A stretch of DNA of 64,000 nt from Eonycteris spelaea (taxonomy: Eukaryota; Chordata; Mammalia; Chiroptera; Pteropodidae), in assembly GCA_003508835.1 (NCBI GenBank), contig PUFA01000223.1, positions 806,001 to 870,000 on the forward strand. Direction: 5' to 3'. Below are positions 24,041 to 34,200 of this stretch, piece by piece; within the stretch, counting starts at the first letter, position 1, and the number at the start of each line of letters is the position of its first letter. Under the pieces are notes generated by a model. The model searched no databases. It saw only the letters and a program-made list of their open reading frames with translations, and was not told the DNA's origin. The position numbers and the translations under genes are program-made.

Positions 24041-26044
24041 AGTAAAACGTTAACATACAGTCTTAGTAAAATAATGTTTTCTTTTCCTTTGCCAAAAATG
24101 ATCTTGGAAAGTGAGAAAACCTGCCAGGCCCCTCTTTTCCTTCCTCTAGCCTCAGACAAATCCAGGGGCTCGGAGGGGCCGATTCTGAGGAAGTCATCGC
24201 CCATTGAAGGTGACACTCTGGTCCTGGGTTCTGTGGGCTACCAAGATTTAGTGGAACAATTGTGGTTTGAAAAAGGTCCTCAGAAAGCCCAGTGATGGAG
24301 GCACCTGGGACCATGCCTCGGGCCTCCTTAGGGATGTTTATTCACCGTGAGCTGTAGAAGGAACTGACATAATTTCTCAATCCTCAGAGCTCATTCATGT
24401 TCATTGCCAAGACCATTGAGCCAGAGTTCTTCTAGTAAACTCACTGTTTGTTTTGCAGTTCACGTCAGGGCCAGTTGGGAAAAAACAAAGCACCCTCCCT
24501 GTGTTCCTGGGGCTGCGGGAGAGACCGGGCTGGCCGTGCGCTGCGCAGGATGAACACGTGTCAGGAGCCCGTGACAGGAAGGAAGTGGCGTGGGTGGCTT
24601 AGGCCTCAAGGCAGTCTCCCTGGAGCCTCTAGGCCACAGTTCACATCCCAGAATGTCCTTGCCCTGCTCTGACGACCTGGGGAGACCTGGGCGAGGCCTA
24701 TCGGCCCCCTCTGGCCTAGCGCTCGTCTCTTGTGATTTTCGATGTGGCTTTTCCTCACCTCGGTCACGCCTCATCGACACAAATCACACTCATGCAACGC
24801 CTGGTGCCCGATGTTGAAGGATTATTTTCTGGTTTATTATTTTCTCTGAAACAGTTTTGATTTTACCAAACATCTCTTTAAAAAAAAAAAATTGATTCCA
24901 GCCTCAGTGCCCGTTTACCCATGTCCTGCCTCCCTGACCAGGATGAGGTCGAGGGGTCTGATGCTGGTGCAGCTCTGCACGCGGTCCTGCTTCCTTTTCC
25001 CAAGAGGCTTCGCCTCAGGTTAGCGTTTGGACAGAGACCTGTCCCCGTGCCGAGCACCGGGCCTTGATGGAGCAGGAGACGGAGCCCGTGACCGTGGTTG
25101 CTCTGCGCCAGACCAGTCACGGCAGCGTGGAGGGAGACCAAAACAAGCCGGTGGACTGGCCCCCTCGAGTCCTCCCAACCCTGTGCCCACGGGGGTTACC
25201 GAACCCACCACTGACCGTGCCACATGCTCCCAGCGTGACGGCATGCAGGCCCATCGTGACTGGCCCCTGGCCACCCTACCAGCCACCGCCCTGAGGACCC
25301 TGGCCTCGAAGTCGTGCTTTCATGCCTTGTGATGAGGACTCCCCCAAGACACCCTGCTTCCCTCTTGGGGCTTCTTTCACAGTTCGCATGGCGGTGCCTG
25401 TCTCACCGGCAGGTGGACACTCCCCGAGGGGTCATCTTTCCCAGGCCTCTGAAGGACCCACGGTGGTCTGCACGTGCTCCCGTATGGCGTGGCCCTCGCC
25501 GTCCTGTGACAACTGACCGGGTTCTGACGGCAGGATTATTTACTGCCGAGTGAGTGTAGCAGGAGCCTAAGAGCACAGGCACGCCACATGCCAGTGCCCT
25601 CGGGACGGTCACTTCCCAAGAAGGCGGGCACACTGGCCGCCGGCCCAGGCCATAGCTAATGACATGACACCACGGGAGCGGCCTGCCCTTCACTCGCTGA
25701 CAGGCCACGTCAGAACAGTCAGCTTTGCTGGAGTAAATAAATGGGCCCATGAAAAAAATACTGAAGAAATAATATGCAGCAGACTTTCAGGATGAGCAGG
25801 GCTAAATGAAATAGCAACAGGGTGAAACCGTAACCATGATAATAAATCCACAGCAGAGGATTATATCTAGGGACAATACCAGAGATGAAGGCACAATACT
25901 TAAACATACGAAAGCCGAAAGGGTGTCTCCCTGGCAGACTAGCACTGAAATCGCGAACAAAGTCCTCAGGCAGGAGGAACGTGGTACCACGTGGACACGT
26001 GTGGCACCCGCCCCCCTCTCCCCCAGCACTCAGCCAACCAGTCC

Positions 26045-26173
26045 ATCGGGCTGCCCTGCGCATTGCAGGTGTTGAGTGGCATTCACGGTCGTGACAACCA
26101 AAATCATCTCCAGATATTGCCAAATGTCCCCTGGAGGGAAAAAAAGTCACTCCTGGTTGAGAATCGCTGATGT
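26045..26173 (-). mobile_element. MER5-like hAT fossil
   Basis: It ends in cactcctggttgagaatcgc at 26151-26170, the complement of the usual MER5 start (cagtggttctcaaccagg). It also contains 'ccagatattgccaaatgtcc', a diagnostic interior word. The left end is degraded. Confidence 0.7.
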
Positions 26174-26289
26174 TTCTTTTTTTCTGTATTTTTCATCTCT
26201 GTATTTCTGAGCTACGAGAATTCCTCTGCTCAGGTGTGTAGCTCACTGTTCTTCAGTTAAGCCTATTCTTTTTGGCCTGTCTGTTGACT

Positions 26290-26690
26290 TTGAATGGACT
26301 TTATTTTTCCAGAGTGGTTTTAGGTTCACAGCAAAATTGGGCTGAAAGTAAGAGTTGCCATAAGCCCCTGCCCCGTACAGTGCACAACCTCCCCAACTGT
26401 TGACATCCCACAAATGTTAACATGTTACAACTGATTAACTTCTGCTGACGCATCATCACCCCAAGCTCCCATTTTGCACTGGGGTTCACTCTGGGTGCCG
26501 TACATTACATGGGTTTTCATTAGAAGTCAGTAATTCACAAATGTATAATGACATATCCACCATTGCACTTATACCAAATAGTTGCACTGCCCTAAAAACC
26601 CTGTGCTCTGCATCTTCATCCTTCTTTCCTCCACCCTGGCAGCTCCTTTCTTGATGCTTTCTGTCCTTAACCATCACCCCTCGCCCCACC
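26290..26690 (-). mobile_element. LINE-1 3' end
   Basis: It starts with ttatttttccagagtgg and runs through 'gttttaggttcacagcaaaa', 'tgtataatgacatatccacc' and 'actgccctaaaaaccctgtg', all standard words of old LINE-1 3' UTRs read from the antisense strand. Confidence 0.75.
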
Positions 26691-27027
26691 GCTCAATGAA
26701 ATTTCTCCTGCTAATCTCGTCGGTGCCTCATTGTTAGTGTGCCACGGACACTTCAGATGGCCTCTCGTCCTCTCTACACTATCATCTGTATTTTGAAGTT
26801 CTTTAATGCCCTTTCCTCTCGACTGTCCTTGGGCTCCTATGCATCTAACTCAAATTTGGGCGTGCACTTCATATTTGGCAAGAAACAGCTGTTTGCAAAC
26901 AAGAAAGGACATGAAGAATCTAGAAACGAGGAGACTTGCAGTGCTAGGAAAGCACTGCTGAACCCCGAAGGAGATCAGATGGAGCAAGTCTATGAAAAAC
27001 TAATTAAATTCAGTTTCTTGGCCAAGC

Positions 27028-27185
27028 ATCACTGAATTCAAATTCTGGCTCTTTCACTACCCTTCTGAACTTAGGCAAGAGGCTCTTCTCTACCTTAATT
27101 TCCTCATATATAAAATGGGGCTAACGGTAACTCCTTGATAAGGGTGTTAGTTTGAATACGTAAAAAGTGCTTAGGACATTCCCTG
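27028..27185 (+). mobile_element. MIR SINE
   Basis: 'ctgaattcaaattctggctc', 'tttcctcatatataaaatgg' and 'aaaaagtgcttaggacattc' match the MIR core in order and sense orientation, with moderate divergence. Confidence 0.8.
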
Positions 27186-27219
27186 GTCCATGCCTAGGGG
27201 TTGGTTAAACTTAGAGGTT

Positions 27220-27600
27220 GTAATTATGAAAGGGGTGGCCAGTCAAGAATTCAAGAACTTGCATCTTTGCCCTCTTACCACTCACAACTGACACTTTGTG
27301 GTTGGCTGGGTCCACGAATGTCAGACAAATATCCCAAAGTCAGCTCATCTCCTCCCCTCCTGCTTCCTGTCCAGACGAAGCGCTACCATCTGAATCACTC
27401 CGTTAGTCCTCGCTACCTCAGTCTCCCTCCTGCCCCACATTCAGCTGTCCCCCCAATTCCTGTTTTATATTCTAAACCTATCCTGAATGCATCTTTCCTG
27501 CGTTTCGAGGACCCCTGCTTAGCGTTCCTCATCTCTTGCCTTAGCCAGCTGGGCTTCCAGCCTCTATTCCGGATCCCTCGAATCCACTCTCAGTAGACGA
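27220..27600. mobile_element. Possible L2 fragment
   Basis: The pyrimidine-rich word order ('tcctgaatgcatctttcctg', 'gccagctgggcttccagcct') recalls an old L2 copy. Weak. Confidence 0.25.
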
Positions 27601-27938
27601 TTCCTAATTCCACTCAAAGTCACCTAAGGAAAGGGTCATATGCACGTCCAGGCCCACGCCGCACCCTCCAGCTGGGGCCTTGGGTGCGTGTCTCAGGAGC
27701 CCGGGGCTGCGATGACGCAGAAGTGTGGCCCGCGGCTGGGAGGACGCTGGCTCTGCACCCAGCCCTGCTCCCGGGGCCGGCGCAGGGACCCTGGAGTTTG
27801 AGGAGCCCCGCGGACCTCCCCAGGCCGCAGCCCGGAACACCACCACCCCAGCGTCTCTGTGGCGCGCTGCTCGGCCGTGACCACGCCTTCTGTGACGCAC
27901 CCGTAGCCCCGCCCCGGGAGACCACCTGACCACGTGCA

Positions 27939-28032
27939 GCCAATCAGCGTTCCAGTCTGTCACCGCCCCCCTGCGCGGTGCTCGAGCCGCGGGAGCGCGG
28001 GATTGGCCTGGAGTGCGCAGCTCAGCCAATCC
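27939..28032. promoter_or_regulatory. Three CCAAT (NF-Y) boxes
   Basis: gccaatcagc (27939-27948), inverted ATTGGC (28002-28007) and agccaatcc (28024-28032) lie 127-220 bases upstream of the SCLY ATG. Adjacent CACGTG at 27931-27936 could bind USF/MYC-type factors. Confidence 0.65.
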
Positions 28033-28158
28033 AGTCGCGACCTGCTTCGTGGCCCCGCCTCCCACGAGGCCTCGGGCCGCGCTCGGCATCTTCACGGGCT
28101 GGGCGGGTTGGACGGCGCCCGGGCGGGTGGTTGGGACCTGGGCCGTGGCGGAAGCGGG

Positions 28159-28247
28159 ATGGAGGCGTGCGCGGCGCCGAGCAGGGACGCGCGGAGGCCC
28201 GTGTCGAGTCTACCCGGCGGCCGCGAAGAGAAGAGCCCGCCGGAGAG
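28159..28247 (+). CDS. SCLY: SCLY exon 1
   Basis: The ATG at 28159-28161 has G at -3 and +4, a good Kozak context. It reads [17 protein letters not shown] then [13 protein letters not shown], the poorly conserved N-terminal tail before the catalytic domain. Donor GTGCGC at 28248; phase 2 out. This start gives the same MEA beginning as human SCLY. Confidence 0.9.
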
Positions 28248-31200
28248 GTGCGCGCTCTGAGGGGAGCCGCCGGCGCCCTCCTCCGGGAAGCCCTCCAGGC
28301 GCCGCGGCGGAAGGGTCGGGGCGCCCGGTCCGGGGCGGTCGGGAAGCGGCGGCCGGCTGGTGGGCACTCCCCGGGGGAGGAGGTCGCGCCCCGGGAGGCT
28401 GGAGTGGGGCGGCCGGCCGGTGCGCCAGGGACCCGCGTGGGGACGCAGCGCTGGCGCGGTGCGCGGCGGAGGCCGGGCCAGGGAGCAGCTGCTGCGCGGC
28501 CGAGGCGGGCGAGGCGTTGGGAGGGCCCCCGGAGAGGTGGCCTCGGGGCCGGGACCCGAGTGACAGCCAGGGCTCCGCCGCACGGCTTCTGGGAACGAGC
28601 CGGGGGCCCCGGGGACGCGGAGAGCGCGCAGCGGCAGGAGGGCTTGCGGGGCGGGAAGGGGGCAGCCACAGCGCAGGAAGGACTTCGGACTGCGGGCTCG
28701 GCGGTGGGGGTCCTGGCGGTTTCAGCAGGGGGGCGATGGGATTTGATGACGCTTTAGGGGAATTCTGGCCGCTTCGTAGAGAGTCGGGGCGCCGGTGGGT
28801 CTCTTCATCACACCCCCGGAGCGAGCGCGGCGGCGGGAGGGGCGCGTGTGCTGAGGCAGAGTCCGCAGGACGTGCCGATGTGATGCGGGGCAAGGAGGGG
28901 GGGTTACGAGGGCTGCCTCCTAGGACACTGGCCCGAGCACCCGGGAAAGTAGGGTGCAGACCGGGAGACGCTCCCAGTCCACACCGTGGCTTCGTCCTGC
29001 AGGAACCGCTTCCCGTGGGGGTAAGGCATTTTCTTATTTGCCAGTATTCTCCCTCTAACTCAGGAACGTGTTAAATAACTCCTTTGGGGAGGTGGTGGGA
29101 ATCCTCTCTACTTGAATTTGAGGCATGTGTGTGTGCCTTTAAAATTTGGGTCTGGGTCTTCATCGGACCATCTCCTTCATTCTACTCTGGTTGGGACGGA
29201 GTGAAAGGGAGACGGGAAAGTGCCCCTAGAGAGACGGAGTGGCGTGGAGTTCCGATGCCACTTTACCTTTGGTTATGAAACTCGTGCCCGTTGGCTTTTC
29301 CGTCCAATATTGTTGGGGCTTTAAGGAAGTAACAGATAACGGAGCAGTGACCTGCCAAGTGTCCACCTGAAATCCAAGCAGCAGGGTGAAAAGCTGCGGG
29401 CACCCACTCTGCCTGCACTAAGGCCTTGAGGAACTTGGGACACTTACAGGAAGGGAGAGCCAAGTTGGGGTGCCTGCAGATTTAAGTCACACGAGGACTT
29501 GGAGATCCCTAATGCTGTAGTGGCCAAGGATTGATCAGTCTTCCCAGAGCCCCAAAGCTCTGTGCCTATCAGGTGCCTTCAAATGGCTTTTAGACAAGAT
29601 GCTGCATTAACTCTACATCGTCAAAAAATACACGTGTTTTAACAGCTGTGGTTGGTAATTGTGTTTGAATTTTTACATGGATCAATTTAAACACTAGTTG
29701 ATTTTAAAATCAGATTTAAAAAATTCATAGTATCAGGCAGGATTACCTACTGTATATAGTTATGAAAGTTTCGGAAGGTTTTCGATATTGGTAAAAAGAT
29801 ATATAGATAGATTTTACTTATGAGCGGTCTTCCAGGGAATGTGCATTTGCTGTGGCATTTTCTCTGTCACTTTACAAATCAAGCCCCCGCTGGGTGCCAG
29901 TTCTCAGTGCTGCTGACCAGACAGTGGGGAGGACTGGCAGAGCCCTGAGTCCACGGAGCTGACCTCCCGTTACTTCCTGTTACTTCCTGTTGAGGCTGAC
30001 AGTAAACAAGGGTGTCAGGTGATGCAGAGCCTGGGAGGAATGGGAGGGGAGGGGTCAAAGAGCCCTGGGGAGGAGGGCATGGCTGGCTGCTGCTTTAAAC
30101 AGCTGAAGGGAGCCTCCTGGAAGGTCTAAGTGGAGCCAAGACAGAAGGGAGATGGGGTGGGGTGCTAGGTCATTCTAGGCGGAGGAAACAAAGTGAGAGG
30201 GGAGGGGCAGCGCACCAGCCTCTGGTGGGGGGGAGGGAGGCAGAGAGTGTGTGTGTGTGTGGGGGGGTGCCCAAACACCCCCAGCCTCAAAGCCCATGTT
30301 CACAGGAGCCACAGGGAAAAACGGAAAACTGGTGAGGTGTAAAAAGCAAGGGGCTAAAGATCCCTCCGGAGGGGCGATGCCCTGGGCCTCAGGGGTCTGA
30401 CCCTTACAGCAGCCTCAGGGGCAGTGCAGGCCCCACCGCGGTCCAGGCCTGGCGGGCCGCCAGTGCCGCCACGCCACGGCCGGAGAGAAGCTTCTGTGGA
30501 GGTGCGCCTGCCCTTGACATTCCGCGCTGTGCAGCCGTTTCTGGGCCCCATCTCCTTTTCCTGTTAGGCACACCTGTGTCTTCTGTCCTGCAGGAAAGTG
30601 TATATGGACTATAATGCAACCACCCCCCTGGAGCCAGAGGTCATCCAGGCCGTGACCGAGGCCATGCGGGAAGCCTGGGGAAATCCCAGCAGTCCGTACC
30701 CGGCAGGTAATTCTAGAAGATGCGCAAAGATGGGAGATTTGCGGGGCAGAGGCACGCTTAGAGGAATTGCACACCACATGGGGTTGCTTGGTTTAGAATA
30801 GATTTTCTGTTAACTGCAGATTTTTAGCTGTGATTCTTGGCAGTTTTTACCTGAGAAATCCAAATTCGTATGTTGACCCTGTTGCTGCCATAACCTTTCA
30901 TCTGTATGACATGCGTCTCTCGTCTTCCCAGGTGGACGGGGGGCTCATTAAGAGTCATTTGTAAAAAAGAAGAGAAGAGTTCTTTGTAGTTACAGCACCG
31001 ATAAGACCCCTGTCCTGTTTCTGTCTCAGTTGATCTTATAAAGTGTACAAAATAGACCCTTTAAATCATCACGATCGAATGTAATCCTGGCCGTGTTCAG
31101 AAATGGGAATACTTTTAAATTATTTTAGTTATAAATATTCTCATTTCTCTCTTATGCTTGTTTTTAATGTAACGCATTAAATTGGGGGTTTGGGGAAATT

Positions 31201-34200
31201 GCTTCAGATCGGTGGCAACAACGTACAGTAGTTACATTGTTTTGCAGGCAGTGGGCTGGGGCTGTGCCCGTCTCATTCAGCGTGTGTCAGGGGTCACGTG
31301 GGTCAACTGTCTTCACTGTGGACTACCACAAACCACAGCCTCTCAGACCACCGCCCTGGGCTTCACGAGCACCCCCTGCAGCCTCACACGCCCTCGTGGG
31401 CTCTCCCTTCCCCTTACCTATTTAAAATTTCACAGCAACTTGATCACTAAAAGCATTTACCTCTTACAAATTTTTATTTTTTAAAATAAAATTTTTCCAG
31501 TTACAGTTGACATACAGTATTGCATTAGCTCCAGGTGTGCCACAGAGATTAGACGCGTACGTAACGCACAAAGCGGGCCCTCCATGAGTTGCACACCCCG
31601 ACACCAGGCTATTTACTGCCTGTCTACATCGCCTGCCCCGGACTGTTGGTAACTGCCATTTGGGACTTCTGAATCCCGTCCCCTTTTTCACCCAAAAGCA
31701 TTTTCAAAATCAGGTCCTCATCTCAGTAACGTATTTACTGGTTTATTTGGCACATGTGTTCTGGCTAATGTTCTGGGCATTTCCCTGGGTCTCATCTTTC
31801 CTGCAATGAAATGGAACTTCCTGATGGATTAAGCTCGAGAATATGGAGAACAACTGAGTGACAGTGAGACGCATGCATCCTGAAGAAGGTTAGGGATAAC
31901 CCTTAGGGACAAGAAGTGTTCTTGACCTGTCCGTGGCTTCTCAGCTGCCTTGACAAAACTTTTGTTTACACAAATTAGGAACTGTAACTAAACAATGCAT
32001 TGCAGTTCACTTTCTCTTGATACTCAGGTAGAAATTCAAAACAAAAGTAAACAAAATTGTCTTTATGATGGAATGCTTTAATTACGTTCACATTTTTGTG
32101 ACTTAGTGGTACGAGCAGTAATTCCTTTGGCAGGAATTTTAAGGAGGATGTGAAGGATGCGTGGAAAGAGTTTAGAGGCCCAGGCTGTTTACCACAGCCT
32201 CGCTCATAACCGTGAAGAGCCGGCAAGGCCCTCAGTGTCCTTCAGCGGAGGACTGGTCACAGAAAGCACGCCAGGGCCCCGCAGCGGGGTCTGGACCCTG
32301 TTACAGCGGCTGGGGCGGTGTCCTGGTCGAGGATAACAGCCTCACACAGTCGGGAAGAGCATGTTGTACAACAGGCTGTGGAGTCTGGCTTCATCGTTTT
32401 CCCCTGCCCGCCTCACAGAGAAAAAGTCGTGTGTGCGAGTCTGGAAAACGTATAGACAGAAAACTCCGAATAACAGCAGCTTGAACAGCTTGCGGCTCGT
32501 TTCTCCCACAGCACAGTGCCTGTGCGGTCCTCAGCCGTGACCAGGGGCCCCGGCTCCTTCCGTCCATCCGACCCTCCTTACCCCGTGTGGTCCGGATGGC
32601 TGCTTCAGTTCCCGCCATCAGGTCAGCAGTCCTGCCCGCGGGCAGGACCAGTGGAGGAGAAAGGGATTCCTGCATCCTTCAAAGACACTTCTGGAAGTTT
32701 GTGTGCCCACCGGTTCATAACCGTGGCCGGAGGGCTGCCCTGTGGCCATGTGTCCACAGCCCAGTTGCAATGGAGATTAGGTCTTAATTAACCTAAGAAT
32801 TTATTATCTAAATGTGGCCTTAACTCCACCATGTGCCAGCGAAAACGTCACTGTGGAAGGAAGGGACCGTGGCCGAGAGGCTGGCCGTCGGCCCCAGCAC
32901 AGTTGGGATGCGCGTCAGATTCTCTTCCGTGGGACGGTGGGAGGTTTGGGGTGTTTTCTTACTGTGTTCTGCATTTGGATTTTTCTACCGTTGGCAGCAC
33001 AGTGTGATGAAAACGAAGGTTTCCTGAGACGTGGGTTCAGGGAGCCTTCTCTCCAGAGCTGTCCTTACGCTGAAATGACAGGAAGCACATGATGCATTTC
33101 GATGTGCCGGCTTCCTGGCCCCCATCCTTGTTCTGGCCAGAGTCCTGTCCTTGGTTGTTGAAGACGAAGGCAGGACATCAGAAGGCATTCGGGGAGCTAG
33201 GTCCCCCCGCTTTCGCACACCCCGCCTTCATTATTAGTCGACAGCCTGTGAGGTGGGCAGAATTAGGGTTTCGGGTTCACGGCAGAGGGTGCCCACTCTC
33301 CGAGTGGCCACGTGACATCCATTGTCATGTGGCTGGTCCCGGATGGGGCCGGCTCTTTTGGCTCTGGGCCTTTCCCACCAGAACCTCTTACTGCCGTCAG
33401 CAGCTCCCGGGGCCTGTGCGTCTTCTGGTGCCCGCCAGGCCCGCCCTGCCTCAGGTGGAGCGTCTGCGACTTCGTGAGACTTGGACTCGCCTCCAAGGAC
33501 TCACGTCTTGCTGAATGATACGTGAAACCAGGTTTCCATGTGTTTCAACGTCCTCGCTCGCGTGCACGTGCTTGAAGTGCGCTTAGTCTGCGTGTGCTGA
33601 CTGGAGCAGCGAGCGACACTGAGGTCCTGGACTGATGTTCGGGCCATGTTTCAATGCCTCAACTGAGGAAACTTTTTTAAAAAGTAAGACTGAATTATTA
33701 TCACGTGTTGGGGCAGGAGAGGGAGAGAGAGGTGGAACCGTTGCTGTCAAGTATATACCGTGGGCTTTGGGATTTTCTTTAAAATCTGCCAAGTCTTATT
33801 TTGGAAAGTGTAATATTTCAGTTTTTATGTAATTTTGTAATGCATACATATATTTTTAGTAGTGCCTCCAAGCTTTTTTTTCCACAAACAGGACTGAGTA
33901 GTCAAAGCAGTTTAGAGGCTACAGGTCGATTTCAGAATTCAAAAATGTCTTAACTGTGTCTTAACTTAAATTCAGACATTTCAGAATGCGCACCCCAGAG
34001 TTGCTCTTCGCCCCGGGAAGCGTGGCTCCTGGTGCGAGCCAGCGGAACGGGGATGGCTGGGCCGCGAGGCCCCCTTGAAGGTGACGAGTCCCTGAGGTGG
34101 GGACCTCCCTGGTTACCTGGGCACCTGCACTGTGAGGTGTGGCTCGGGACTTTGTGTCGAGCCACGAGTTCTACTTTGCTTATTTTTGTTGTTTTGCAGT

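Larger units (their letters stand above)
21601..27600. other. UBE2F-SCLY intergenic region
   Basis: No protein-coding gene is recognised. The stretch from 21600 to 25700 is GC-rich and featureless apart from the poly(A)-like site at 24027 and an A run at 24880-24890. From 25700 to 27600 it holds old repeats: hAT MER5-like (26045-26173), LINE-1 3' end (26290-26690), MIR (27028-27185) and an L2-like piece (27220-27600). Confidence 0.65.
27650..28900. promoter_or_regulatory. SCLY: CpG island promoter of SCLY
   Basis: A dense CpG stretch surrounds the SCLY start codon. Upstream of the ATG are three CCAAT boxes (27939-27948; inverted at 28002-28007; 28024-28032), a CACGTG E-box at 27931-27936 and a GC box at about 28053-28063. 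No TATA box is seen. This is the layout of a housekeeping promoter using NF-Y. Long reading frames here on both strands follow from high GC and are not genes. Confidence 0.8.

Noticed and set aside
28013..29074. 353-residue open frame over the SCLY CpG island
   Set aside because: Arg/Gly/Ala-rich composition typical of CpG islands, and it runs through SCLY exon 1 in another frame.
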